Source: Cloacibacillus sp. An23
Lineage (GTDB): Bacteria; Synergistota; Synergistia; Synergistales; Synergistaceae
NCBI RefSeq assembly: GCF_002159945.1
Contig: NZ_NFJQ01000001.1
Span: 124,001 to 188,000, forward strand
Length of the DNA stretch: 64,000 nucleotides
Direction of reading: 5' to 3'
Shown here piece after piece: positions 9,278 through 16,813 of the stretch. The notes beneath the pieces were generated by a model that had not been told where the DNA came from, made no database searches, and was given only the letters and a program-made list of their open reading frames with translations. Within the stretch, counting starts at the first letter, position 1. Each line of letters starts with the position of its first letter. The translations under genes and the position numbers were made by a program.

Positions 9278-9682
9278 CTAATCTTCCTCGCTCGGGCACT
9301 CTATCTCGAACATCGCGTCTATCGTCCGGTGCAGAAGCCGCGCCTTCTCGCCCTCGGCCAGAGTATAATAGACCTCCTTGCCGCTGCGCTTCGCGCTTAC
9401 GAGGCCGTCAGCGCGCAGGACGCGCAGGTGATGCGACACTGCCGAGTCGCTCATTCCGACGGCGCGCGCTATCGCGCCGACGCTCGCCGTCGTGTGGCAC
9501 AGCAGCCACAATATGCGCAGCCGCGTGCAGTCCGAGATCTGCTGAAAAACGGAAGCAACCTGCCCGAAGGAATCCTCCTTCGGCATATTCTCCGCCAGTT
9601 CCTCTATCGTCGCCGTCCTGTGGCGCGCGTGCTCATTTTCTATATCTATGGCGGACGCCTCCCTTTCGCATCTCTTTCGCAA
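9278..9682 (-). CDS. ArsR family winged-helix regulator
   Basis: Small repressor of the ArsR/SmtB family. The winged helix covers about 45-110 (VGAIARAVGMSDSAVSHHLRVLRADG, then the wing SGKEVYYTL). The classical metal motif CxC in helix 3 is absent (ATTASVGAIA in its place), so it may not sense metal through that site. The start is uncertain: TTG at 9682 gives 134 residues, has no good RBS, but preserves an N-terminal extension typical of CadC-like proteins. AGGGAGG lies inside the gene and precedes an ATA codon, and the first ATG would give about 98 residues. Divergent from adhE and a good candidate for its regulator. Confidence 0.75.
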   Translation of the reverse strand: MRKRCEREASAIDIENEHARHRTATIEELAENMPKEDSFGQVASVFQQISDCTRLRILWLLCHTTASVGAIARAVGMSDSAVSHHLRVLRADGLVSAKRSGKEVYYTLAEGEKARLLHRTIDAMFEIECPSEED

Positions 9683-9727
9683 AATTCACATTAAAAGATA
9701 GCAGTTTACTTTTTTACTGTCAAACGG

Positions 9728-9766
9728 AGCGCGCCGGGCGCGCTATAGATAACAATATATCGATAT
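9728..9766. promoter_or_regulatory. Palindromes in the arsR/adhE divergent region
   Basis: A perfect 17-base palindrome (8-bp arms, 9728-9735 and 9737-9744, central G) is followed by the perfect 10-base palindrome ATATCGATAT (9757-9766) and two further CGATAT/TGATAT half-repeats. These lie between divergent genes and are candidate ArsR operators. No gene is seen in 9683-9908. Confidence 0.4.
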
Positions 9767-9908
9767 TGATATGGCGATATACGCTTTTTCGTATCTTCTG
9801 CAAACAGCACTTTTACGTTATCATTTTTTCAGTGAATTTGAGATTTTTTTCACTAAATCTACGGCGCGGCGTTTTCACGTCCGTGCAAAACGGGCTGGAG
9901 TGTGACGT

Positions 9909-11381
9909 ATGGAACAGATGAAAAGCGCGATGACGGTCGACAGCCTTGAAACGCTGGCGACGAGGATGGCCGAAGTGCGTGAGGCGCAGAAGAAATTCGC
10001 CCTTTACACGCAGGAAGAAGTGGACAGGATATTCCTCGCCGCGGCCACTGCGGCGAACATGGCGCGCATCCCGCTGGCTCGCGCCGCGGTGGAAGAGACA
10101 GGGATGGGCGTCCTCGAGGACAAGATATTCAAGAATCATTTCGCGGCCGAGTATATCTACAACTACTACAAGAACGTCAGGACCTGCGGCGTTATCGAGG
10201 AAGACAGGGAGTTCGGCACGCAGAAGATCGCGGAGCCGGTCGGCGTTATAGCCGCCGTCATTCCGACGACGAACCCGACTTCGACGGCGATTTTCAAGAC
10301 TCTGCTCGCGCTCAAGACGCGCAACGGGATGATAATCAGCCCGCACCCGAGGGCTAAGAAATCGACGATTCTCGCGGCGAAAACCGTCCTCGACGCCGCC
10401 GTCGCGGCCGGAGCGCCCGAAGGAATTATAGCGTGGATAGACGTGCCGTCGCTCGAGCTGACGAACGCCGTCATGCGCGAGGCCGACCTGATACTCGCGA
10501 CCGGCGGCCCCGGAATGGTTAAGGCCGCGTACTCGAGCGGGAAGCCCGCGCTCGGCGTAGGAGCCGGCAACACCCCCGCCGTCATAGACGAAAGCGCCGA
10601 CGTGCAGCTCGCGGTCAACTCTATCATACATTCAAAAACTTTCGACAACGGCATGATATGCGCCTCCGAGCAGTCGGTCATCGCGGTCGGCTCCGTCTAC
10701 GGCAAGGTCAAGGCCGAATTCGCGGCGCGCGGCTGCTACTTCCTCGACAAGGAGGAGACGGAGCGCGTGCGCAAGACGATAATAGTCAACGGGGCCGTAA
10801 ACGCGGCGATAGTCGGGCAGAAGGCTCACAAGATCGCGTCGATGGCCGGCGTCGAAGTTCCGGAGGATACGAAGATACTCATAGGCGAGGTAGAGAGCGT
10901 AGATATAAGCGAAGAGTTCGCGCACGAGAAGCTCTCGCCCGTGCTCGCGATGTACCGCGCGGCGGATTTCAAAGAGGCAGTGGCGAAGGCGGAGCGCCTC
11001 GTCGCCGACGGCGGATTCGGCCACACTTCGGCGGTCTACCTCAACGCCGTGACGGAACGCGAAAAGCTGGACTATTTCAAATCCCGGATGAAGACGGGGC
11101 GCGTCCTCGTCAACACGCCGTCGTCGCAGGGCGGCATAGGCGACGTCTACAACTTCAACACGACGCCTTCTCTCACGCTCGGCTGCGGCTCGTGGGGCGG
11201 CAACTCCGTCTCGGAAAACGTCGGCGTGAAGCACCTGCTCAACATAAAGACCGTCGCCGAAAGGAGAGAGAACATGCTCTGGTTCCGCACGCCGCAGAAG
11301 ACATACATAAAGAAAGGCTGCCTGCCCGTCGCCCTGCGCGAGCTGAAAGAAGTGCTCGGCAAAAGAAGGTATTCATCGTAA
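9909..11381 (+). CDS. adhE: Aldehyde-alcohol dehydrogenase AdhE, N-terminal (acetaldehyde dehydrogenase) part, frameshifted
   Basis: CoA-acylating aldehyde dehydrogenase half of AdhE, which turns acetyl-CoA into acetaldehyde during fermentation. Catalytic Cys251 sits in NGMICASEQS; TGGPGMVKAAYSSG and GVGAGNTP are present as in E. coli AdhE. The frame runs through the inter-domain linker and stops at 11381 after GKRRYSS, where homologues continue into the alcohol dehydrogenase domain. Re-reading with a -1 shift at the AAAA run 11361-11364 joins it to the second half and gives a normal protein of about 869 residues. So this is an intact gene apart from one missing or skipped base. ATG follows GGAG at 9897-9900. 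Confidence 0.88.
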   Translation: MEQMKSAMTVDSLETLATRMAEVREAQKKFALYTQEEVDRIFLAAATAANMARIPLARAAVEETGMGVLEDKIFKNHFAAEYIYNYYKNVRTCGVIEEDREFGTQKIAEPVGVIAAVIPTTNPTSTAIFKTLLALKTRNGMIISPHPRAKKSTILAAKTVLDAAVAAGAPEGIIAWIDVPSLELTNAVMREADLILATGGPGMVKAAYSSGKPALGVGAGNTPAVIDESADVQLAVNSIIHSKTFDNGMICASEQSVIAVGSVYGKVKAEFAARGCYFLDKEETERVRKTIIVNGAVNAAIVGQKAHKIASMAGVEVPEDTKILIGEVESVDISEEFAHEKLSPVLAMYRAADFKEAVAKAERLVADGGFGHTSAVYLNAVTEREKLDYFKSRMKTGRVLVNTPSSQGGIGDVYNFNTTPSLTLGCGSWGGNSVSENVGVKHLLNIKTVAERRENMLWFRTPQKTYIKKGCLPVALRELKEVLGKRRYSS

Positions 11382-12517
11382 CAGACACGTTCCTCTACAA
11401 TAACGGCTACACGAAGGCGATAACCTCGCGCCTCGACGAGATGGGCATAAAACACGCGACATTCTTCGACGTGGCGCCCGACCCAACGCTCGCCTGCGCG
11501 CGCGAAGGCGCGAAGGCGATGACGGACTTCGGCCCGGACTGCATAATAGCGGTCGGCGGCGGCTCCGCGATGGACGCCGGCAAAATCATGTGGGTGCTCT
11601 ACGAACATCCAGAGGCCGACTTCATGGACATGGCGATGCGCTTCGCCGACATCAGAAAGCGCGTCTACACCTTCCCGAAGATGGGCGGAAAGGCGTACTT
11701 CATCGCGGTGCCGACCTCGGCGGGAACGGGCTCGGAAGTCACGCCCTTCGCCGTAATCACGGACGAAAAGAGCGGCGTCAAATACCCGCTCGCAGACTAC
11801 GAGCTCATGCCGCATATGGCGATAGTGGACGCCGACATGATGATGGACGCGCCCAAAGGGCTGACGGCCGCCTCCGGCATAGACGCGGTCACTCACGCGC
11901 TCGAAGCCTACGCCTCGCTGATGGCGACCGAATTTACCGACGCGATGGCGCTGCGCGCGCTGCGCTCGATATTCGACTACCTGCCGCGCGCCTACGAAAA
12001 CGGCGCGAAAGACCCGGTCGCGCGCGAAAAAATGGCGCACGCCGCGACGATGGCGGGCATGGCCTTCGCCAACGCCTTCCTCGGCGTCTGCCACTCGACG
12101 GCTCACAAGCTCGGAGCCTTCCACCATCTGCCGCACGGCGTCGCGAACGCGCTGATGATAGAATACGTGCTGAGATACAACGCCGCCGAAGTCCCGGCGA
12201 AGATGGGAACCTTCCCCCAGTACGCCTACCCGCACACGCTCGAGCGCTACGCCGAGGTCGCGGACTTCCTGGGGCTCGCGGGACGCACGAATGAAGAAAA
12301 ACTCGAAAGCCTGATTTCCGCCGTCGCGGCGCTCAAAGAGCGCGTCGGCATAAAGAAGACGATAAAAGACTACGGCATAGCGGAAGAAGATTTCCTAGCG
12401 ACGCTCGACGAAATGACCGAACAGGCCTTCGACGACCAGTGCACCGGGGCGAACCCGCGCTATCCGCTGATGTCCGAGATAAAAGAAATGTATCTCAAAG
12501 CCTATTACGGGAAATAG
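11360..12517 (+). CDS. adhE: AdhE, C-terminal iron-dependent alcohol dehydrogenase part (reached by -1 frameshift)
   Basis: Iron-containing alcohol dehydrogenase half of AdhE, which reduces acetaldehyde to ethanol. The frame begins at the linker (QKKVFIVTDTFLYNNG) and runs unbroken to LKAYYGK. It carries GGGSAMDAGKIMW, the metal-binding region with DAVTHALEAY and the His-rich CHSTAHKLGAFHHLPHG, and the family end DDQCTGANPRYPL. There is no usable start codon or RBS at the frame's beginning; the first ATG, at about residue 27, would delete the first Rossmann strand. It is therefore a continuation of 9909-11381, not a separate gene. The same frame is open further upstream but overlaps the aldehyde dehydrogenase domain and encodes nothing recognisable there. 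Confidence 0.85.
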   Translation, partial: QKKVFIVTDTFLYNNGYTKAITSRLDEMGIKHATFFDVAPDPTLACAREGAKAMTDFGPDCIIAVGGGSAMDAGKIMWVLYEHPEADFMDMAMRFADIRKRVYTFPKMGGKAYFIAVPTSAGTGSEVTPFAVITDEKSGVKYPLADYELMPHMAIVDADMMMDAPKGLTAASGIDAVTHALEAYASLMATEFTDAMALRALRSIFDYLPRAYENGAKDPVAREKMAHAATMAGMAFANAFLGVCHSTAHKLGAFHHLPHGVANALMIEYVLRYNAAEVPAKMGTFPQYAYPHTLERYAEVADFLGLAGRTNEEKLESLISAVAALKERVGIKKTIKDYGIAEEDFLATLDEMTEQAFDDQCTGANPRYPLMSEIKEMYLKAYYGK

Positions 12518-12532
12518 GAGGGAGAGACGGTT

Positions 12533-13282
12533 ATGAAGCTGGAAAGGATAATAGCAGTCCGAACGTCGAAAACGGTCTACCGGGACGGGAACCTGTGCGT
12601 CAAAGTATTCGGGGACGAATACGCGAAAAGCAGAATCCTCTCGGAAGCCGCGACACACGCGAAAATAGAAGAAGCCGGGCTCGACGTCCCGAAGATACTC
12701 GAAGTCACCAAAGCCGGGGGCAAATGGGCGATAGTCTCCGAATTTATCGAAGGGAAAACGCTCGAACGCCTCATGGACGAAGAGCCGGAAAAGCGCGGCG
12801 AATACCTCGGGCGCTTCGTGGAGGCGCAGCTCCGCATAAATTCTACGAAAGCGCGCGGCCTCGCCAAGCTCAAAGAGCGCGTCGAAGAAAGCCTGTTCGA
12901 AGCCGGTCTCCCCTCCGCCACGCTCTACGACCTTCACATGCGGCTGGAATCGCTGCCGCAGGGAGACAAAATATGCCACGGCGACTTCGCTCCGAGCAAC
13001 GTCATCGCCTCGAGCGGCGGCGCTGACTACACGGTAGACTGGTCGCGCGCCGCGCAGGGTTCGCCCGAAGCCGACGCCGCGCGCACCTACCTGCTCTTCT
13101 GGCTCAACGGCGAGATAGACGGAGCCGAAGAATACCTTTCCCTCTACTGCGAAAAAAGCGGGACGCCGAAAGCCTCCGTACAGGCGTGGATACCGCTGCG
13201 CGCCGCCGAACGCCTCGCCTCCGGACGCGCCGAAGAAACCGAATTCCTGCGCCACTGGGCCAACGTCGTCGATTACGAATAA
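12533..13282 (+). CDS. Aminoglycoside phosphotransferase/choline kinase-like small kinase
   Basis: Protein-kinase-like fold small-molecule kinase, 249 residues. The catalytic loop HGDFAPSNVI starts at His149 and the metal-binding segment TVDWSRA follows near 168; the N-lobe has CVKVF as the ATP-binding Lys strand. Substrate unknown; the family covers choline, sugars and antibiotics, and nothing here indicates resistance. The ATG has AGGAGGGAG upstream, overlapping the adhE stop, so it is probably co-transcribed with adhE and with the 2Fe-2S protein gene 23 bases downstream. Confidence 0.75.
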   Translation: MKLERIIAVRTSKTVYRDGNLCVKVFGDEYAKSRILSEAATHAKIEEAGLDVPKILEVTKAGGKWAIVSEFIEGKTLERLMDEEPEKRGEYLGRFVEAQLRINSTKARGLAKLKERVEESLFEAGLPSATLYDLHMRLESLPQGDKICHGDFAPSNVIASSGGADYTVDWSRAAQGSPEADAARTYLLFWLNGEIDGAEEYLSLYCEKSGTPKASVQAWIPLRAAERLASGRAEETEFLRHWANVVDYE

Positions 13283-13305
13283 CTTAACTAAGGAAGGTAA
13301 TTGAA

Positions 13306-13551
13306 ATGATAAAGATCAAAGTCTGCATAGGAAGCGCGTGCCACGTAAAAGGCTCCCGCCGCGTAGTCGAAGGGCTGCAGTACCAGATAGCGGAGCGCAA
13401 GCTCAAAGATAAAATCAACCTCGGCGGCGTCTTCTGCATGGGCCGCTGCGAAGAGGGCGTATGCGTCACGGTGGACGATAAGTTTTACTCCGTGGCCCCG
13501 GACAAGGTAAAAGAATTTTTTGAAACGGAAGTCCTGCCGCTGGTAAAGTAA
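13306..13551 (+). CDS. Thioredoxin-like [2Fe-2S] ferredoxin (NuoE/HymA C-terminal type)
   Basis: Small electron carrier, 81 residues. Four cysteines in the thioredoxin-like ferredoxin pattern: Cys7 and Cys12 (C-x4-C), Cys44 and Cys48 (C-x3-C); an extra Cys53 follows. Such stand-alone domains pass electrons to hydrogenases, NADH dehydrogenases or formate enzymes. ATG at 13306 with AAGGAAGG upstream. Last gene of the adhE cluster; a bidirectional terminator follows. Confidence 0.85.
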   Translation: MIKIKVCIGSACHVKGSRRVVEGLQYQIAERKLKDKINLGGVFCMGRCEEGVCVTVDDKFYSVAPDKVKEFFETEVLPLVK

Positions 13552-13569
13552 CGCGGAGACGCAAAAAAC

Positions 13570-13609
13570 AAACACAGCGGAGCGCGAATCGTCGTGCTCC
13601 ACTGTGTTT
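13570..13609. terminator. Bidirectional terminator at the edge of the accessory array
   Basis: AAACACAG (13570-13577) pairs with CTGTGTTT (13602-13609), and after one mismatch GGAGC pairs with GCTCC. A and T runs flank it on either side, so it can end transcription from both strands. Marks the boundary between housekeeping genes and the array. Confidence 0.75.
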
Positions 13610-13626
13610 ATTGTATAAATTATTAG

Positions 13627-14469
13627 TTATCCTGAAATGTTGGCATCGGTAATGCCCTTCTTCAAAGAGCCGCTGACCTCTACGACATGCCCCCAGAACA
13701 TATCGTCGTCGTTATAATAGGCGGTGAAGCTGCCGCCTGAGGTAATCGTAAGTTCTGAGAGGGTAATGCGTTGTGCAAATGATTCCTCCGTGATTGGCTC
13801 GGCATCCTCGTTTTCGTCGTCATCCGCCAGCCAGTCGTTGGCAAGCTCCGTAAGCTCCTTAGCCGCAAATTCCCGCATAGCCTTGTCCCATGCTTCCTGC
13901 TCGGCAATCAATTTTTTTGCCGCAGTACGGGCGCGGCTCCATGAAGATTTGCTCTCCTGGTTGACCTCAAGTGCGAGTGGAATCTCTGCGCCGTTCCATG
14001 AAAAATTAGTCTCAAACATATCGAACTCACGATTTAAGGTCAGCGTTCCCAGCACTTTGTCCTCGATGACTACAGGCTTTTTGTATTCCTCCAAAACCGC
14101 CTCCAATTCCGGGCAGGATTCCGACGGCTTCAACACCTCGGTGACGGCCCAGCAGTTGAACTTCTCCGGGGCGGCGTGGTTCGGCACATACTCATCTAAC
14201 AGCTTCCGAACCTTGACCCGGCAAATCTGTCCTTCTCCAAATTTTCCCCAGCCCTTTTCACCGTTTCGTTCCTCATCGGCAACGGGCCATTTCATCCGTC
14301 CCTCCCGGATATTCTTCTCACCTGTTGCGCAGAACACCATACCTAACGATATGGCGGTCATCTCCCAAAAGTCTCCTTTATTGTTATACCCGCCTCCGAT
14401 ACAGTTGCGAATCAGAACAACCGCTTCCTGCTCCTCCGTGGCATATTTCTCGTAAAACGCTTCAAACAT
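13627..14469 (-). CDS. DUF2262-like protein, orphan cargo gene A of the array
   Basis: 280-residue cytoplasmic protein; I read the second half (LGTLTLNREFDMFETNFSWNG ... SLKKGI) as a DUF2262 domain, whose function I cannot state from sequence. Start at 14469: GGAGGG lies six bases upstream of ATG-TTT-GAA, and an in-frame extension to 14547 has no RBS. It is acidic, has no signal peptide and has lower GC than its neighbours. It is the terminal gene of a three-gene array in which each orphan gene follows a copy of a P5C-reductase 3' end. In size, acidity and arrangement it looks like an immunity-type gene, but that is inference. Confidence 0.65.
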   Translation of the reverse strand: MFEAFYEKYATEEQEAVVLIRNCIGGGYNNKGDFWEMTAISLGMVFCATGEKNIREGRMKWPVADEERNGEKGWGKFGEGQICRVKVRKLLDEYVPNHAAPEKFNCWAVTEVLKPSESCPELEAVLEEYKKPVVIEDKVLGTLTLNREFDMFETNFSWNGAEIPLALEVNQESKSSWSRARTAAKKLIAEQEAWDKAMREFAAKELTELANDWLADDDENEDAEPITEESFAQRITLSELTITSGGSFTAYYNDDDMFWGHVVEVSGSLKKGITDANISG

Positions 14470-14550
14470 AGCATACCCTCCAAACTTCTGACTGCTTCGG
14501 TTAAAAAACTGTAAAGCTATGCTTAGCACACGCGCCGCCAACGACACAGT

Positions 14551-14682
14551 TTATCTGCCCTTCCCCATCGAGTTGTACCGCTCGTAGACCTTTTCGAGGA
14601 CTTCGCGCCAGTCGCTGTAAAACCCGCGTTCGTGCAGAAGTTTCAGCCCCAGTTCGTTGACTCCGCCCGGATCTGATTTCAT
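14551..14682 (-). CDS. 43-residue ORF made from the displaced P5CR C-terminus
   Basis: Begins ATG-AAA-TCA-GAT-CCG and then reads in frame as the C-terminal 38 residues of the P5C-reductase-like protein (PGGVNELGLKLL onward) to its stop. A canonical promoter (14701-14729) lies just upstream, so it could be transcribed, but the RBS is weak. The same ORF in copy 2 is interrupted by TGA in place of the Trp codon, which argues that the peptide itself is not under strong selection. Confidence 0.4.
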   Translation of the reverse strand: MKSDPGGVNELGLKLLHERGFYSDWREVLEKVYERYNSMGKGR

Positions 14683-14700
14683 AACGTTTCTTTTCTCGAA

Positions 14701-14729
14701 ATTTTAGAAAAGGCGGGCGGGACTGTCAA
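14701..14729 (-). promoter_or_regulatory. Sigma-70-type promoter in repeat copy 1
   Basis: On the minus strand TTGACA (14724-14729), 17-bp spacer, TAAAAT (14701-14706), about 19 bases before the ATG of the tail ORF. It points toward cargo gene A (13627-14469) and probably drives it. The -35 overlaps one arm of the inverted repeat. Confidence 0.7.
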
Positions 14730-14795
14730 CGGTTGCGAATGAAATGCACCGTTCATATCGACCGTTGACTGGCTCGGCTGACTTTGCTATCTTCA

Positions 14796-15563
14796 CTACA
14801 AATTGGGCAAATCAATATTAAAAATTCTGTAGAAGTTATCATAATTCACTTTATTTTCTCCACGCCACCAGTTGAGCGGATAGGATAGACTTTGCCTTAA
14901 ATCTCCGGTATCCCTCATCAACGGCGGAGTAAAGAAATGAATATATCCTTTATGCTCCGGTGTTTCCAAAATCCCACAAATAGCAAGCGTTTCAAGTATT
15001 CCGATAACCTCGTTTTTATTGCAGGGCAATAGTTTACTTTCCTGAATTTTTTTACATAACATAATACCGGTGGCTTGGTAATTCATCGCAGATGATATTG
15101 ATATTATTTCTGATAAAATATTCTTGTCAATATTTGTAGGGCTTTTTTTATCCATACGCGCAAATTCACTCAGATAAAAAATGGGTTTTCCAATCCCACC
15201 ACAAATTCCACCACCTTGATACTTGACATAATTATAAAATGTTCTATCCAGCCGAGATGGAACTTTGTCTGTCTTACCTCTATCAAACATTAGCCAACTT
15301 ACAGCATATATATACGATGCTAAAATATATCGATACTCCATATCACGAGTAGATAAACTATATAAAAAAGAATTGGCAGCATCACTAAGAGAAATACATT
15401 TAAGACTTTGTGTCAAAATGCATATAGCTTCTTCGTGTGAAATAGATAAATCCTCTAAAATGGCTCCTTGTTTTTTGGCATACGCAATTTCTTCAAGCGA
15501 TAACAGGTTTCGCCTCGCATCATCCATGTAGCGCATCAAAATTTTTTTGCTTTTTTTATCCAT
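14796..15563 (-). CDS. Unknown orphan cargo gene B of the array
   Basis: 255-residue protein I do not recognise. Lys-rich N-terminus (MDKKSKKILMRYMDDARRN), mostly helical, no signal peptide and no obvious membrane segment; a Gly-rich GGGICGGIG sits in the middle and the C-terminus has WWRGENK. Base composition is clearly more AT-rich than the flanking chromosome, suggesting transfer. The RBS is weak (AGGGAAAA). It lies between repeat copies 1 and 2, directly after a decayed fragment at 15598-15699. By position it is equivalent to cargo genes A and C. Confidence 0.6.
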   Translation of the reverse strand: MDKKSKKILMRYMDDARRNLLSLEEIAYAKKQGAILEDLSISHEEAICILTQSLKCISLSDAANSFLYSLSTRDMEYRYILASYIYAVSWLMFDRGKTDKVPSRLDRTFYNYVKYQGGGICGGIGKPIFYLSEFARMDKKSPTNIDKNILSEIISISSAMNYQATGIMLCKKIQESKLLPCNKNEVIGILETLAICGILETPEHKGYIHFFTPPLMRDTGDLRQSLSYPLNWWRGENKVNYDNFYRIFNIDLPNL

Positions 15564-15597
15564 AAATATTTTCCCTAACTTTAAGCTTTTAGTTCCC

Positions 15598-15699
15598 CTA
15601 TTTTCTCTCCCCCGCTAGGGATTTAGATTTTTTCAGTAAGCCCGTCTTTCGTGCTGTCTTTCTCAGCCGTTTATTTTCTTCCTTAGGCAGCTTCTTCAT
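15598..15699 (-). pseudogene. Decayed C-terminal fragment upstream of cargo gene B
   Basis: A 33-codon ORF (MKKLPKEENKRLRKTARKTG..., ending GERK) between repeat copy 2 and cargo gene B. It aligns with the fragment at 16546-16674: both have KLPxE, a run of basic residues, then LLK and a basic end, and the DNA upstream of KLP is also alignable (AAACTGAAT against AAATTGAAT). It looks like the remnant C-terminus of a lost larger protein. Confidence 0.45.
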
Positions 15700-15756
15700 T
15701 CAGTTTGAACGACTATAAAGCCATGATATCGGCGCACAAGCCCTCTGCGACTCGAT

Positions 15757-15996
15757 TTACTTGCCCTTCCCCACCGAGTTGTACCGCTCGTATACCTTTT
15801 CGAGAACTTCGCGTCAGTCGCCGTAAAACCCGCGTTCGCGCAGAAGTTTCAGCCCCAGCTCGTTGACTCCGCCCGGATCTGATTTCATAACGTTTCTTTT
15901 CTCGAAATTTTGGAAAAGGCGGGCGGGACTGTCAACGGCGGCGCATGAAATACGCCGTTCATCTTGACCGTTGACTGGCTCGGCTGGCTTTGCTAT
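15757..15996 (-). repeat. P5CR-tail repeat, copy 2 (about 240 bp), decayed
   Basis: Second copy of the repeat, colinear with 14551-14790 over its whole length. The tail reading frame (start 15888) is cut by TGA at 15814-15816, where the intact gene has a Trp codon. The inverted repeat is kept with changed bases (GTCAACGG 15931-15938, CCGTTGAC 15968-15975), and the inner stem has changed on both sides (CGGCG/CGCCG here), consistent with retained pairing. The rest of 15564-16021 has no further gene. Confidence 0.85.
15907..15935 (-). promoter_or_regulatory. Promoter in repeat copy 2
   Basis: Minus strand TTGACA (15930-15935), 17-bp spacer, CAAAAT (15907-15912). Same geometry as in copy 1 but with a weaker -10. 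It points toward cargo gene B. Confidence 0.55.
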
Positions 15997-16021
15997 TTTT
16001 TCAACAGGTAAATTTAGATAG

Positions 16022-16513
16022 TTAGTAGATTGACACCAATACGGCTCTTTCTTGCTCTGCCATTTTCTCATAAAATTTTTTCAAACTTTCAAATGAGGTT
16101 CTTAAATCATCTTTAATTTCATCAGCTTCTTCTTCGTATTCCCAAATATCAGGGTAAATATCGTTTTGGCGAAACGCACTCATATCAAATTTATCAATAT
16201 ATGTTTCAAAATCAAGCTCTTGCAACGCCTTTGCAATTTCTTTCACTCTATCAGTTTTCGTTCCAGCTATAAATTCTTCAATTTCTTCCCCAGAAATATT
16301 ATACTGTCCTACAATCGCTTCGCTGATTAAATTATCTTCAATCGGTTCGCTGGCAGATTTTCCTGTCAGCAAAAAATGAAGTGCGTCCCACATTTTATCT
16401 ATATCACAAATTTCTAAGTTCTCATTTTCCTGTGCTTCTTCCACATCATCAAGACACATAAATTTTTCTAATTCAATGTCAGTAGTTGACTGATAATTTG
16501 CAATCATTCCCAT
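16022..16513 (-). CDS. DUF1877-like protein, orphan cargo gene C of the array
   Basis: 163-residue acidic protein resembling the DUF1877/YfbM family: it starts MGMIANYQ, has ICDIDKMWDALHFLLTG, an EEIEEF segment, and ends with a helix LKKFYEKMAEQERAVLVSIY. The role of the family is not established. GGAGG lies seven bases before the ATG. AT-rich relative to the chromosome. It is the first gene after the intact P5C-reductase-like gene, separated from it by the decayed fragment 16546-16674. Small acidic orphan genes in such arrays are often immunity proteins; here that is inference. Confidence 0.7.
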   Translation of the reverse strand: MGMIANYQSTTDIELEKFMCLDDVEEAQENENLEICDIDKMWDALHFLLTGKSASEPIEDNLISEAIVGQYNISGEEIEEFIAGTKTDRVKEIAKALQELDFETYIDKFDMSAFRQNDIYPDIWEYEEEADEIKDDLRTSFESLKKFYEKMAEQERAVLVSIY

Positions 16514-16545
16514 TTATTTTCCTCCATATTTTACTGTATTGTTCT

Positions 16546-16674
16546 CTACTTCCGCCCCCGCTGCGGTTTTGGATTTTTCAGCAAATCCGACTTCTGTGCA
16601 ATCCGTTTCCGCCACTTTTTCCCTTCTTCGGGCAGCTTATTGTAATTCAATTTATCAAATAAAAAACTACTGTC
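16546..16674 (-). pseudogene. Decayed C-terminal fragment upstream of cargo gene C
   Basis: Open for about 42 codons with no start codon or RBS, bounded upstream by a stop. Ends KLPEEGKKWRKRIAQKSD, then LLKNPKPQRGRK. Strongly basic, homologous to 15598-15699. The size and basic character would suit the tip of a secreted toxin preceding its immunity gene, but I cannot name a toxin family. Confidence 0.45.
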
Positions 16675-16692
16675 TTATCACAATAGCAGTGT

Positions 16693-16813
16693 TTATTTGC
16701 CCTTCCCCATCGAGTTGTACCGCTCGTAGACCTTTTCGAGGACTTCGCGCCAGTCGCCGTAAAACCCGCGTTCGCGCAGAAGTTTCAGCCCCAGTTCGTT
16801 GACTCCGCCCGGA
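16693..16813 (-). repeat. P5CR-tail repeat, copy 3 (in the intact gene)
   Basis: The parental copy: the last 121 bases of the P5C-reductase-like gene. Identity with copies 1 and 2 breaks sharply at CCCGGA (16813): the gene continues TGGAATTTTCC while the copies continue TCTGATTTCAT. That break defines the upstream edge of the duplicated segment. Confidence 0.85.

Larger units (their letters stand above)
14551..14790 (-). repeat. P5CR-tail repeat, copy 1 (about 240 bp)
   Basis: 14551-14671 is nearly identical to the last 121 bases of the P5C-reductase-like gene (16693-16813). It is followed (going upstream on the minus strand) by about 120 further bases shared only with copy 2 (15757-15996), ending at TTTGCTAT. 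That shared block holds a promoter and an inverted repeat (GTCAACGGT at 14725-14733, ACCGTTGAC at 14761-14769). Post-stop sequence toward the next cargo gene is also weakly shared. Confidence 0.85.

Noticed and set aside
10658-12517. A single 619-codon protein covering the adhE 3' part
   Set aside because: Its first 230 codons are an out-of-frame reading of the aldehyde dehydrogenase domain; only from 11360 does it encode recognisable protein.
14551-15996. Integron-type attC sites in the P5CR-tail repeats
   Set aside because: The dyad arms do not fit the attC R''/R' consensus (the bases next to AAC and GTT are wrong) and no integron integrase is present.
14551-16813. CRISPR array
   Set aside because: Three copies only, 120-240 bp long, separated by genes; nothing like short regular repeats and spacers.
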